Notes: a model not told the origin generated them from the sequence alone. Counted from the stretch's first letter, positions 1-10,780 are shown. The stretch: 64,000 bases of DNA from Apis mellifera (GCF_003254395.2 NC_037642.1:3070501-3134500), one strand, 5' to 3'. A program made the numbers and translations.

Positions 1-1190
1 TTTTTTTTTTTATTTATTCAATTTGTTTAATTGTTCATTTCAAAAGGATAAACTAAACTTTCCAGATATTCCGTGAAACAAATTGCCCGTGTCATAGCAG
101 GAATTAATTTGAGTATTTTTTATGCATTGCTATATAATATATTTTTTTAAATTTTCGATCTTCTTTTTCCCGGTTTATTTATATGTCAATTTAACGGTGA
201 AACATGATGTTATTGATACATGATCGATATCGATATTTATCAAATGGTAATAAAAGAAACAGGATTAGATTTATTCTCAGAAAATTTCTCATCAATTTAA
301 TTTTAATGAAAAACAAAGATACATAATTTTAATCGCAAGTAAACGTACGTAATAATATAATTTTTATAGTTATTCTTTTTATACAGATATGTTTTCAAAA
401 TCAATCATTCATTACAATTCAGTAGTAAATTATAAATTCTTAATCACATTGTACACAAAATTTAAATATTCTATAATAGTTTATGAAATAAAATTTAATT
501 TTTAAAAGCAGAAAATTTTTAATCTAGAGCATAAAAAATATTGATTTTCATTTATGTATTTTAATCCTCGTAATAGAATGTTTTTACAAAACTTTTTTGA
601 TGTTGTTAAACTACGCGGTACACTTTTTTTTTTAAATTTTGCACATATATTCAAAAAATATCTCTTTATATCTGGAACTGGAATTATGTCACTAGATATT
701 TTTATTTTTATTTTTTTAGGATTAGTAATCAATGAAAAATATAATAAAAATTAAATATTTATATTTGAACTATTGTTATTCAGCTACTTTTAATAATAAT
801 AATAAATAAATAATTATATAATTCCAATTCCTATATATTATATCCACAAATATTTCAATAAAAGTAACATTGAATTTTGTAAAATCCGTAAAATCAATAA
901 GAACAGGGAAATTATTATTTGAACAAAATAATTATAAAAAAAAAGTATATTACACGTTACAAAATATTTATATGCCACATATATACAAACATTTTCTTTA
1001 AACTGAATAACAAAATACCCCTATCTAAATTATTATATACAATTTCTTAAAAACAAACATTTAAATTAAAAATCCTCCTCTAAATATTTCCCAAGGTTTA
1101 TCACCGAATAAAATAAAGAATTCTTGAAAAGAACAAGCTGAATTAATACATATTTTAATCAACCCTTTAATTTATCCTTACATCAACACC
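1..1190. other. AT-rich gene-free stretch
   Basis: Strongly AT-rich DNA with short A and T runs and many stops in all frames. I see no splice-flanked exon, RNA gene or repeat array. The only compact symmetry is a 12 bp palindrome of ATCGAT units near 224-236. The small open frames at 502-754 are AT-rich and overlap each other on opposite strands, so they look like chance. Confidence 0.7.
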
Positions 1191-1268
1191 GTACAATTCC
1201 TCCCCCACCGCATTTCTCATTAACCACACCACTACTCGCTCGCATCGAAACGAGCCCTATCCCCCTCC

Positions 1269-1284
1269 CACACACACACACACA
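1269..1284. repeat. (CA)n microsatellite
   Basis: An uninterrupted run of eight CA dinucleotides at the start of the GC-richer block. Confidence 0.9.
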
Positions 1285-1670
1285 TACACGAAACAAAAGA
1301 AACCCATGTATCCACAATTGAGTCGAGCGACAAAACGATTCAACCATCGATAATTCCACGCTTTAATCCCCACCGATCAATCCAACCGACTTTCCCTCTT
1401 TTTTCCACCGTCAAACATACACTTATATCCCTGGTATCAATCAACCAATCCCCAACCCATCTCGATCATCCCCAAAAGCAACGAAGGACGAGAAACGAAA
1501 AAACAAAAATGAAAAAAAAAAGGAAGAAAGAAAAAAAAAAAAGAAAAACACAAGCTGGCAAAACGTGGCGTGTTATAATCGGGCCGAGATCACAGGCCAA
1601 TAATTCAATCTTCTCCCTCCCTTTCTCCTTCCCTCCCTCTCTCGTCCTGTCGCAAAATTCTAAACCGGCC

Positions 1671-1690
1671 ACGATACGGGGTCGTATCGT
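1671..1690. other. Perfect 8 bp hairpin with GGGT tetraloop
   Basis: Arms ACGATACG (1671-1678) and CGTATCGT (1683-1690) are exact reverse complements separated by GGGT. It sits in GC-rich, non-repetitive DNA. It could fold in RNA or act as a dyad-symmetric protein site. Nothing nearby shows which. Confidence 0.6.
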
Positions 1691-2179
1691 TTACGCGCGT
1701 ACCAGGTGCGCCAAATGGAAATCCATCGACGGTTCTGCTTGTTCCACCTACGCGGTGGGGCACTTCGGGTTTCGTATCGGCATTGGGAAACGTATACACA
1801 CACCCGGGCCAAGAACGCCTCGCGGTTTCAGATAATGCAACCGGAGCGGAGAGGCTGCCCTAAGCTCGTTAGAGTTACACGGGCAACGCTAAAGGCGGGC
1901 CGGAGAGCAGGATGCGGACTTGTCAACACTCAACGGACCGAATTCGCTAACGTGCTGAACCTAGTCGGACGCCTCGAGCACAAGCCACAATCTAATCATG
2001 GCTCGCCGCATTCGCATCCCCCCATTTTGCCTACGGAATACCTTGTACAGCTTATTCCTTCCGCGTTTTATCCGCGAATCGGTCGGAGGGGAGGGGGAGG
2101 GGGAAGGGAGGGTAGGCGTCCTCGGTTTTATTATCGATCGGTGATCTTGGTTGGACAAGTAGAGATACCCCTTTGAATT

Positions 2180-2410
2180 TTTTTCAGTTTGATCGATTTG
2201 AGTGTCGATGAAGGGATTGCATTTTTGGTTTTGGGATGGATTTATTGTGTTGTTTGTATTAATAGTATTTTAGAAAGTGAAGAAGTAGATGAGGAGTGTT
2301 TTATGAGTAGAGATGGAGATCGGTGGTTGTTTACAATTTAAAATTAAATTGTAAATTGATAGTTGTATGGGGTAATATCTGAAAATTGAGGAAATATAAC
2401 TTTTTGTTCC
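2180..2410. other. AT-rich spacer
   Basis: Transitional AT-rich DNA with no support for a gene. It leads into a diverged tandem array. It includes a short inverted repeat, ACAATTTAA and TTAAATTGT, around 2333-2353. Confidence 0.5.
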
Positions 2411-2960
2411 TTTTTTAATCTCGTTATTCTAGTAATATTCCTGACGCGCGACAGATTAAGGACATTTTGACATTTATAGCTTGATCTTTTGAAAAAAATG
2501 CTTGATTGATTAGTTATGAAATAATATTCTTTTGTAAATTATTGGGGCATCGTAGACATATTTCTTTTTTAATCTCATTATTCTAGTATTCGACTGATAA
2601 ATTGATAAATGTAAATTTTACTATGACAGATCAAGACACTTTGATTTTTATATCTTTAGGAAAAATCATGGATTAGTTCTAAAGTGATGTTCTTTCATAA
2701 AATATTGATGAAATCTCGTAGGCATATATATATTTTTTTTATTAATTCTGTTAATAATGAATAAATTTGACGAATGTGACATTGACTGTGATCAATACAC
2801 TTCGACATTTACATATCTTGAATTTGTAAAAAAAAGAAGTGTCTGTTTAACTAATTATAGAGTGATATAGTTTCACAAATTATCAAAGCTATCTCACAGA
2901 CGTATTTCTTCTTTAATCTCGTTATTCTAATAGTATTCGTGAGTTATGAATGTAAATGAT
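2411..2960. repeat. Diverged tandem array, period about 155-173 bp
   Basis: At least three units plus the start of a fourth. Each begins with a T run followed by an AATCTCGTTATTCTA-like motif (2417, 2571, ~2742 degenerate, 2915). A middle GACAGAT..AAG.CA.TTTGA-like segment follows. Units end in a TTAT..GG/AA..ATC(T/G).. (A/G)GACATATTTC-like segment (about 2540-2563, 2702-2731, 2879-2907). Units differ by many substitutions and small indels, so the array is old. The unit length is near one nucleosome repeat. No coding potential is visible. Confidence 0.75.
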
Positions 2961-3890
2961 AGGTTGATAATGTAACAAACACGTAATTACCAATGCTTTG
3001 CAAATCTCTCATGTGTAATCAATATTTACCGTCAATAAATGGTGCCAATTTGTTCTTTCCTCTCAATGGATATTTATAGCCTATCAAAAGTTGTTGGTCA
3101 AACTGTACGTAACAATACTAATGGATGGATGTGATCTACGATGCTCCTCATTATAAATTTGTAATCATTGTTATTGGAACAAGTTTCAATACTGTTCTTT
3201 TAAATTGTAAGAAACCTTCAGATTGATAATATGACACGAATCAGATTTGATGCATACATGATAATATAAATATAAGGTAAGAAATTTTTTAATTATAGAT
3301 TAATTTAAGAAAAATAAATTGTAAATTTTTCTAACGAAATTTGTTACATCCTAATTCTAATTCTCATTTTATAGACTGAAAGTTTCTAATAAATAAATAT
3401 GATATATATATTTTATATTTAGTTATATTTTATAATAGTTTTGCATGAATAAATAGTTACTACAACTAATTTAAATATCTATCATCTGTATTGTAAAATC
3501 AGAAATAAAAAATATGTGGAATTATTCTTTGAATTAATATTTCCCATATCGATTTATATTACTCAGTTAATTATCATTATTTATATACTATCGTATTCTC
3601 AGAAATTTTTCATACAATATTCGTAAATATTATGAAAGGCTCTATTATAATCTTCCTTGACGAGAATAAATTTGTCTGATATTTATCAATATATGTGATA
3701 TATATACTCTACAAGAAAATATTTACTAATTTCACGTATAAATATTTCAATGATAAGATTGAATATCGAATCTCTATTGTAGGTCAGATTACAATCAGGA
3801 CAGAGAAAGGTAAAAATAAGACAAGGAAAAGAAAGAAAGCTGGAAAACACGCAATAAGAAACAAAAGCATAAATAAATAAAGGATAACAA
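2960..3890. other. AT-rich gene-free stretch
   Basis: AT-rich sequence with TATATA tracts and no credible exon. A donor-like AAG/GTAAGA near 3272 is isolated and has no open frame or acceptor partner. The purine-rich tail at 3800-3880 (AAAGAAAGA type) precedes the GC-rich hairpin block. Confidence 0.6.
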
Positions 3891-3914
3891 TTGTCTAGAA
3901 TCGTTGAAACGGTA

Positions 3915-3953
3915 TTCCTATCGAGCGATACCCCGCTTTATTCTCGATAGGAA
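3915..3953. other. 11 bp perfect inverted repeat, 17 nt loop
   Basis: TTCCTATCGAG at 3915-3925 is exactly complementary to CTCGATAGGAA at 3943-3953, with a CCCCGC-containing loop between. Stem and loop are GC-balanced and non-repetitive, unlike the AT-rich flank upstream. It lies 158 bp upstream of the donor-like site at 4111, so it could be a structured element of a non-coding transcript. Confidence 0.6.
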
Positions 3954-4003
3954 GGCAGAAATGATGCACCCTGTCCGTGCACGCCGGGCCAGGCCGTCAT
4001 CTA

Positions 4004-4017
4004 CAGATGATCATCTG
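4004..4017. promoter_or_regulatory. 14 bp palindrome made of two E-boxes
   Basis: CAGATGATCATCTG is a perfect 14 bp palindrome. It contains two CANNTG E-boxes (CAGATG and CATCTG) separated by AT. CAGATG/CATCTG is a typical site for class II bHLH heterodimers. Binding is not shown by sequence alone. Confidence 0.4.
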
Positions 4018-4107
4018 GCCGAGTGGAGCGTTGGTATCTAGGCGGCGATCAACCACCACTATAGCTAGTAGATGAAGGCGGAGTCTACCCCCGTAGTAAC
4101 ATAGCAT

Positions 4108-4116
4108 TAGGTAAGC
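4108..4116 (+). other. Candidate 5' splice site
   Basis: TAG/GTAAGC matches the metazoan donor consensus at nearly every position (GT at 4111-4112). The sequence immediately upstream is GC-richer than downstream. No matching acceptor was found that would define a coding exon, so this is a candidate end of a non-coding first exon. Confidence 0.3.
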
Positions 4117-4559
4117 TTTTCGTTTTATTGATTTTTCGAAAAAGCGCGTGCGCGGCCGGAGCTGCCCTCCGCACTATCGCCTACTACGAGCTGCACCGTG
4201 CTCGTGAAAACCGCTCTACTCCCCTCTTTCCTACTCGAAGAGTCCTATCCGGTTGCGCAGCGCTCCCTTCTCCCTTCCCGCTTTCTCGTCTTCTACCCCC
4301 TTCCTCCCTCACCCACCCCTCGCGTTCCTGCCGCGTGTCTACGATTTTTGAATCCGGAAAAAAAACTCGTGGACGACTTTGGACAGGAAGCAACAGTTTC
4401 TTCTGAGGTGGATGAGTGGACCGGTGAGACTGGACCGGGTGGACACGTTTCGAAGGTCCCTCGAAAAAAGGGGTTGCGAGGAGTTTGGATACCTCTCCTT
4501 CTCTTCTGGAAATTTTCGCCCGGGATGAAAAGATTATTGATCCAAAGGATTATGTCGTC

Positions 4560-4830
4560 GATTTAAAGGAGAATTTTCCGAGAATGTTAGAACGAATGAA
4601 ACGAAAATTTTTCGGAGCAAGGGATTCGTCAATTAGGACGTGACTGATGATCGTTCAAATCCAAGATGATTTAACTTTTTCTTTTTTACTAACTTTGATT
4701 TTCAAATTTGGGTTTTTAGAAAACAAACAAGACGGAGGAATCTTTAAGAACAAAGATCCACAACCTATTTTCATTTATCGACATCGGATAAGAAACTGGT
4801 CAAAACAATATCCGAGAAACGAAGAATAGA
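4560..4830. other. AT-richer spacer
   Basis: Returns to AT-rich composition. A 60-codon frame at 4647-4829 is typical of chance. Nothing else is supported. Confidence 0.5.
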
Positions 4831-5607
4831 GTACTCGTATTACGCGATTCGAGGATGCGTGGAGCGATCGTCGAAATAAAAAGCAAAGGAGTAGGAGCGG
4901 GATACTAGCACAAACGAAGGCAAGTAACCGGGAACGCAAGTAAATACTGAATTAACGAAAGTAGGATGCATAATGGAGAAGGAGATAGAGGATGGTTCTA
5001 TTGGACGGGGCAGACGAAGATCCATCCGCAGGTTGAAGCAGCGAAAATGAAGGCTTAGCCGCCGGCAACAAACATTCATTATTACTCGACGCAAACCCTG
5101 TCCGTTCTCTTCTCCACCCCCGTCATCCCACCCGGTCATTCTCTCGGCTCGTGTTCTCTCTGTCCCACCGATTTCGTCATCGCGTATTGCTGGTTGCCCG
5201 GCCGGCGAGTCGGCGTGCTGCCATTGGTCGACGCGGGCTGCCGTGTTTTCCGAAATCATCGCCTCTCTCGCGCGCGTACACACAGCCGGGCGCACGCATA
5301 AGCTCGCAAGTACGTGTGCCCACCTACGATGAGTATGCATAAGGCGTTGTTCCACGGACACGGGACCAACACATCCGGATCCCGGGTCTCAGTCCCCCAC
5401 ACTGACGCGCGCTCTCACGCATACACTCGTCCCGGCTCGTAGTTTGCCGTCGTCATCAATCATCGAATGCCACCGGCAGCGCTGACATTTTCCGCAAAAA
5501 GCACACGCACGCACGCAGCCACCGAACGCACACCGTGTCCTGCCGCCAGACGTTTCCTCGCCTCTCCGCCGTCAAGGGCCTCTCCTCTCCACCAAGGATT
5601 TCCACCA

Positions 5608-5670
5608 CCTCTCTTTCTCTCTCTCTCTCTCCTTCTCTTTCTCTCTCTCTCTCTCTCCTTCTCTTTCTCT
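5608..5670. repeat. (CT)n pyrimidine tract
   Basis: Sixty-three uninterrupted pyrimidines, mostly CT dinucleotides. It generates spurious Ser/Leu frames on the plus strand and Arg/Glu frames on the minus strand. Confidence 0.9.
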
Positions 5671-6039
5671 ATCATCTTCGTTCCGTCGTCGTAGTCGTTG
5701 GAGAACTCGCGCGGCAACGACACGTCCACGTCCAATCGTGGCCTGGGATTATTGGGCGATCAAGTTTGTTCAAGAACTGTCCGAGACGCGTCTCAAGGAT
5801 GACGATACATGATCGATAATTATTTTTCGCGAGGTTTCATGCGAAAACGCGTGGACACGGCCGTGGACGAAGAAAGAACGGGAACGCTGGTTACCGCGCC
5901 GCGTAAAAACGCAGAACTGAATCCGCGGCCTGGCCACGGGCACAGAGGGGTACGCCGTGGCAACGTATGATTGGCAACAATCGGCACTCTGATCGAACGT
6001 TTGTTTCAGAACACATATGCATTCGTCTCGCTCTCTTCG

Positions 6040-6490
6040 CCGTCCGTCCCTGTTCGCTCTCTCCCTCTCTATCACCCTCTCTTTTTCTCCTTCCATTTCT
6101 TCCCTCTCTTTCTCGCTTCCGCCAACCTTCCTCGTCTCGTCCTCCTGTATCTCGCTTCCGCTTTCCCCCTCCTTCTTTCTCTTTCAACGTTCGTGCATCT
6201 GTTCTTCTCCTCCTCTCGGAATCACCCTCTTCCTCTCTCTCTCTCTCTCTCTCTTGCGATCCCTCTTCTCTCCTCCATCGAATCCACCTTCCTCGTCCAA
6301 CCAACAATCCGGTCAGCTCTCTCGCTACGTGCATCCCCTCGTTCCTTCTCTCTTCTTTTCATTCTATCTCTCTCTCTCTCTCTCTCTATTTCGTTCCGTC
6401 TCTCTTTCCCCGGGCTGGTCCACGCTCTTTTTTCATCCTTCTGCCCGGCTGGCCCATCGTTCCTTCTCTATCACTCCCCATCCCTCTCCC
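6040..6490. repeat. CT-rich low-complexity region
   Basis: Pyrimidine-biased plus strand with several pure CT runs (around 6229-6255 and 6366-6388). Overlapping long frames in several registers here reflect the absence of TAA/TAG/TGA in CT repeats, not coding. Confidence 0.85.
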
Positions 6491-7029
6491 ACCCCCCGCG
6501 GATTCTCTTTCGCCGATGTTTATATATCGCGACAGGTTGGTATGCAGGGGCGTACATCATACGCGGCCACGTGTGAGTGTGTACGTGCAAGAGTTGGCGC
6601 GCGGAACACAATTCCGCCCACGATGTATCTCTCTCTGTGGAGCCGCGTCCTTCCCTGGCTCGTCCCTCTTGGGAGTGCATACATTGGTAACATTGTGTGC
6701 ACGTGTCAGGTTTGAGAGAGTGTGAGGCCGGTTCCGCTACGCGTGTACGAGGGAAATGCGAAAAAATGGGCGGATGTATCGCTGGGAGATGTCAGTGTGG
6801 CGGGACACCCACGTGTACACCCCTGTGTGCCGGCCATGTATCAAGCGTGCGCACGCGTGTGTAACACATACTGGGTCAGTGGAGGATCCTTCCTTCCTTT
6901 CTTCGTGCTTTCTTTTCGTATCGGTTAAAATATACCCCGATCGATTTTTATTGGAACCCACCGGTCGCGCTCTGTTGCGTTGCCTATTCATATGCTCGAC
7001 TTTCTGGGCGATAGATCTTGAGATCTCAG

Positions 7030-7610
7030 CAAGGGATGTGTTATCATTATCGTGTTTGGTTTTGTTTTTCTCTTTTCTTTTTGATTCTAACTGATTTTTA
7101 ATCTATCGAGATTTATTAATTATATTCTTATCCTCGAGGATAAAATAATTACGGTGATGGCCTATAAAAATTTTGTAGTAATTGTAATAATTTGTGTTTT
7201 CTATCGCGAGATTTATCGTACGTTTATGCACGTTAGTCAATAGAAAATTTCATATAACGAATAAAATTTGTTCCTTGAAGTATGATATAAAGATATTTCT
7301 TAATATCTATTAGATTCACGTACGTGAAATTATATATTATAATTAGAAAGAAATAGCTTAATTTACTTTGAAAAATTAAATAGCTCACCGTTTCCTTAAA
7401 AAACTTAATGTTATATCACGATTAATATTCTAATTGCTTCGTTAACCCTATAATTATAATTTAATCATGATTCGATTTAACTAACTCTTTCACGTACTTT
7501 TCCAAACCTAGAAAACACATTTTCTACTTTCCCCGTTATTTTAAAATTTTTATATTTCTTACCAAAAAAAAAAAAAAAAAAAAAAAGAAAGGAAAAAAAA
7601 GCATCTTAAT
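7030..7610. other. AT-rich spacer ending in poly-A tract
   Basis: No gene evidence. A 23 bp A run at 7564-7586 closes the stretch. I see no flanking target-site duplication that would make it a retroposon tail. Confidence 0.55.
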
Positions 7611-8250
7611 TATTCGTTTCACGACCCTTAAAACGCGCCCGTCGATGGTGGCGACCCTTACGAAACCACGGCGAATCAGTATCCAACCCCCGTGGATTCC
7701 GGTAAGCCAGTTTTCTGCCCCTCCGTGGAAGCGGTCGGTAAGGATACACGCGAAAAAGGGGCGGAATCGGGCAGTGCGGTGATCGGGAAAACGAGATTTA
7801 TCGTGGCCGCCAATTTATTGGGTTTTAAACGTTTAATTGCCGGATCGCGTATAGCCGCGGTTACCTTCCTCCGACCGAGTCATGTAACGCCGCAAAAATA
7901 TTAGGTGTTGGCGGAAACAAGGACGGATAAAACACCGGTCAGGTCTTTTTCCGGGTGCCGGCCGGATCCTATTAAAGCTTCCGCGTCGAGACAAACCGCA
8001 CGTCGATTATAAAATCGTTCAACGTTGTTCCGTCGGCTGAATTTCCACGCCGCGCCCGTTTTTTTCCCTACTTTTTAACCATGAGGTTAGCGGAAACCGT
8101 ATAGTCAGCCGCGGAGAGCCATCATCATCAAATTTCGCTTCTCCCGCATTTTATGATTATGCGCCGCGGTCGGTGCATTAGCATCGCTCATGATCGCTGA
8201 AATAACGATTCGAGCCAGTTTCGATCACGTCATCGACGTGGCTCGACATG
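7610..8250. promoter_or_regulatory. Non-repetitive CpG-rich block
   Basis: GC-balanced and non-repetitive, unlike the AT-rich sequence before it. It contains homeodomain-compatible words (GATTTATCG, CAATTTATTGG near 7796-7822; TTTATGATTATG near 8150). Stops occur in all frames except a 70-codon plus frame (7692-7904) without family resemblance. It looks like a candidate conserved non-coding block; conservation would have to be measured. Confidence 0.3.
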
Positions 8251-8258
8251 ATTCTATG

Positions 8259-8300
8259 GGAGAGAGAGAGAGAGAGAAAGAAAGAAAAAAAGAAAGACGT
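8259..8300. repeat. (GA)n / GAAA purine tract
   Basis: GA dinucleotides grade into GAAA and AAAG units. It is low complexity with no other content. Confidence 0.85.
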
Positions 8301-8880
8301 GGAAATAGAGGAAGGAAGCAGCATCGATTGAAGGAAATGGAGGGTCCTCGTCTTATTACCTTGGCAATCGTACATCGCGATCGACAAGAGGTTTTTTCTT
8401 GTTTCTTTTATCTCTGCCCTCTCTTTGAGCTTTTTGTTCTTTTTTTCCTTTTTTTTTTTTGTTAGTCACGGTTCTGTCAATGGACGGTACAAATTTTATC
8501 GATTCTCGAATGTCACACGTTGTCGCTTTCATTGTTGAAGTTGAACGTTGCGTCGATAGCTGTAACAAAAAGCAAAACGAGTGCAATGAGACACTGTCAC
8601 GGAAGCTTTTAATGTAATTTTATACGGCGAAATTTGACCACTAGTTCGGAATATTGAAATATCGATTTATTTATCTATAATCTCGTTTCGATTAGATAAT
8701 ATGATCATGGAATTGCAATAGTAACGTCGTTCAAGTATGATAAATTATCATTTTCTTCCGTATAAATAATAGATATATACTCGCCATCAAATTACATTTT
8801 CAAAATTTAACAAACTCTGCCTCTTAAAATTCCTCCGTCACAATCAGAGCGCCACTTTAAGAGATTTTCGATTATTCGCG
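8300..8880. other. Gene-free transition
   Basis: Mixed composition, poly-T at 8449-8460, then AT-rich from 8600. No exon, RNA or repeat is supported. Confidence 0.5.
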
Positions 8881-8884
8881 CCGT

Positions 8885-9196
8885 TCAAAACGCGGACAAG
8901 GGACTTCTAAACCCTGAGATACGAAGCATGGCTTGGATCCAATGCTCTTTCCTGCGAAATAGGCACTCAGCCATCTCGGTGTATGCCTCATAAAGCCGCA
9001 CGGCAAAATCATCCCTTAACGACGCGTGGTTAAAACGTAAAATGTTAGGATGTAAAATCGTCTCCCCTTTTTCTCCTTCCACGGACCGCCATCTCGTGGG
9101 CAGCTGCTTTTCAGGTTGAATAGGATGCCGCAACTCCGGCCAAATCGTTCTTTTGCCGTAGAAATGCCGCGGGACCTTAATGTTCTCACTTCTCAT
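8885..9196 (-). CDS. Uncharacterised open frame, about 103 residues (uncertain)
   Basis: Reading the minus strand from ATG at 9196 to a TGA at 8885 gives a frame of ordinary, non-repetitive composition. The protein is basic and aromatic-rich, with HFYGKRTIWPEL near the start and RLYEAYTEMAECLFRRK toward the end. The frame is open from an upstream stop near 9240. I see no signal peptide, membrane segment or zinc-binding pattern and recognise no family. No convincing acceptor or donor flanks it. The block is GC-richer than its surroundings, which lengthens frames by chance, and frames of this size are expected in 64 kb. It may equally be a conserved non-coding element. Treat as hypothetical. 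Confidence 0.15.
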   Translation of the reverse strand: MRSENIKVPRHFYGKRTIWPELRHPIQPEKQLPTRWRSVEGEKGETILHPNILRFNHASLRDDFAVRLYEAYTEMAECLFRRKEHWIQAMLRISGFRSPLSAF

Positions 9197-9239
9197 TCGG
9201 CGCAACGGGCAAATCCTCCGCGTTTCGGCCCCAAGTAAT

Positions 9240-9790
9240 CACGAAATACGACGCCATTTTTGCCTTCGCTGTTTTTAATTATGAATAGGGAGGGAGGGAG
9301 GGCTAGGGCTGTTACGGTTCCGCATTATTACGCGGTATTCGAATGGATGGAAGATTTTAACGATGGGTAGGAGAATCGGGTTGAATGGAGGCAAATCTAC
9401 GAATAGCTTCTGATAAACTTTTGATTTCAAGTTTGTGCTTTTCTCGATGGAATATTGTAGATAGTTAGATTACTGTACTCGTTTTATTATATCATTTTAA
9501 TTTAATAATTTTTCCCTCTCATAATAACAGTTCTATCTTCTAAATTATAAAGAAGAAAAGTAAAATAGAAGATTTAATTTGTCAAAAAGTTTGGGTATGC
9601 AAACTAAATAATTTCTATTTCTAATTTTTCTCATTTTCAAACAACTCGTTTAATCAATTAGAAAAAAAAAAAAAAGAAAGAAATACTCTAAAAAATTTAG
9701 TAACGGTAGATTAATCGAATCGTTTTCAACGTATTTAAAAAAAGAAAAAAATATCTTCTTCAAGAGACCACTCGAATCTTCATTCCCGCG
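9240..9790. other. AT-rich spacer
   Basis: A GGGAGGGAGGGAGGG-like purine run near 9290-9303 is followed by AT-rich sequence with short A tracts. No gene is seen. Confidence 0.5.
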
Positions 9791-10110
9791 TGATACGATT
9801 TACTTGATCGCGAGTTATTTGCACGGTCTCGCGCGCGGCATGATCCCATCGCTAATCGATTTCCTCGATGTAGTCGCGTGCGACACAGAATTGCACTTTT
9901 TAGATCGGGTGTCGCGCGTAGCCGCGAACGTTATTTTTTTTTTGTTTTGTTTTTTTTTCCCCCGTTTTTTTTTCCTCTCTTTTTTTTTTTTCTGTTTCAT
10001 CGGTTGGAACAAACAGTGGACGAGACACAGCGGAGCGACAGAACGGGAGAAAGAGCAAGAGGAGGCCGGAGAGGTGTAGCCGCAGAGGAAGAGAGAGATC
10101 GTCCAAAAAG

Positions 10111-10133
10111 AAAAAAAAAAAAAAAAAAAAAAA
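10111..10133. repeat. Poly-A tract (23 bp)
   Basis: Uninterrupted A run immediately after an AG-rich segment. No retroposon body or target-site duplication is visible. Confidence 0.85.
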
Positions 10134-10238
10134 TGCCGATGTCCATGATGGACGCGTGATCGCGGGGCCACTTTCTGAAATTATTCAAAAATCGCGTGTT
10201 TCGGGCTAACAATGCTCGAATGGAGTAAGCCCAGGCCC

Positions 10239-10276
10239 GGCCCGGTCATTGGTTCTCGATATTTCAACACCGGGCC
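10239..10276. other. GC-rich 8 bp inverted repeat, 22 nt loop
   Basis: GGCCCGGT (10239-10246) pairs exactly with ACCGGGCC (10269-10276). The stem is nearly all G-C and would be stable in RNA. An overlapping GGCCCGG copy at 10234-10240 offers an alternative register. Confidence 0.5.
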
Positions 10277-10780
10277 ACGGACATTGGAAGGACACAATCC
10301 TCGCGCCTGATTAAACAGCACGCTAATTCGGCAAACTCATACATCCTGAAGCGAACGCACGGTAAACTGACATCGTGTAAACAGGACACCCGTTGAATCC
10401 TACGAAAATATTGATTGGCGGTGCGGAGTTCCGCGGATATGCCTACGATTCCTTTGTACGTGTGACAAATACACCGTACGGTCCCGCCTATTTAGGATCA
10501 TTTCCTAGATTAATCGAAAATTCGCGTCGAAACCGGTCAGATACAGGGGCGTAGCAGCAGGCGAAGTGGTTGGGATTTAAATGTGGGCGGGAATGAAAAT
10601 TTCCGTGTTCGATCAGGAGTCAGGAGTTGAAAGAAAGAAAGGGAGGAGGGGAGGAGGATCGATGCGCGCTTTAATCAGCTGATGCTTTGCAAAATCGAAA
10701 TTTAAGATTAAATCAATGCGCCCATCGGATCGCGTAAAAAGGCTTCCATACAGCTCTTCCAGGCCGGCTTCCTTTTGCAC

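Larger units (their letters stand above)
1190..2180. other. GC-richer CpG-containing block
   Basis: A sharp rise in GC and CpG relative to both flanks. It contains a CA run at 1269-1284, a purine/A-rich stretch at 1490-1555 and a tetraloop hairpin at 1671-1690. The part at 1560-2040 is non-repetitive and has the look of a conserved non-coding block. Frames of up to 156 codons cross it on several overlapping frames with no coding signature, so I do not call a gene. In bees such CpG-rich islands often mark regulatory or promoter DNA; that role is inferred. Confidence 0.5.
3890..4560. promoter_or_regulatory. GC-rich block with hairpin, E-box dyad and donor-like site
   Basis: About 200 bp of non-repetitive GC-rich sequence (3910-4110) ends in a near-ideal 5' splice site, ATTAG/GTAAGC. 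It is followed by a CT-rich part up to 4330. All three plus-strand frames of 3910-4110 contain stops, so if this is an exon it is non-coding (5' UTR or lncRNA). The block carries an 11 bp hairpin and a 14 bp E-box palindrome, listed separately. A regulatory or non-coding exon role is inferred. Confidence 0.35.
4830..7030. promoter_or_regulatory. Large CpG-rich block with long CT tracts
   Basis: CpG-rich throughout, with CCAAT-type (ATTGG near 5224), CACGTG-like and many CGTG elements. It is interrupted by CT-rich tracts at 5608-5670 and about 6040-6490. Frames of 100-250 codons cross it on both strands, but they translate to Ser/Leu/Pro-rich (plus) or Arg/Glu-rich (minus) low-complexity protein, as expected from CT/GA repeats. 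It resembles a bee CpG-rich promoter or intragenic island. No TATA-plus-initiator pair is clear enough to place a start site. Confidence 0.35.
9790..10740. promoter_or_regulatory. CpG-rich block with GC-rich hairpin
   Basis: GC-rich DNA interrupted by T-rich (9933-9992) and A-rich (10106-10133) tracts. The stretch 10200-10560 is non-repetitive. It contains a forkhead-like TGTAAACA-type word near 10375, ATTGATTGGCGG near 10411 and an 8 bp GC hairpin at 10239-10276. Frames in the T/A tracts are poly-Phe/Lys artefacts. A regulatory role is inferred from texture only. Confidence 0.3.

Noticed and set aside
4016..4026. TGGCCGAGTGG, identical to the A box of Leu/Ser tRNA genes
   Set aside because: No B box (GGTTCGAATCC-like), no acceptor stem and no cloverleaf can be formed downstream, so it is not a tRNA gene.
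5967..6725. Overlapping plus frames of 201-252 codons
   Set aside because: Ser/Leu/Pro low complexity from CT tracts, open in all three frames at once. This is a composition artefact.
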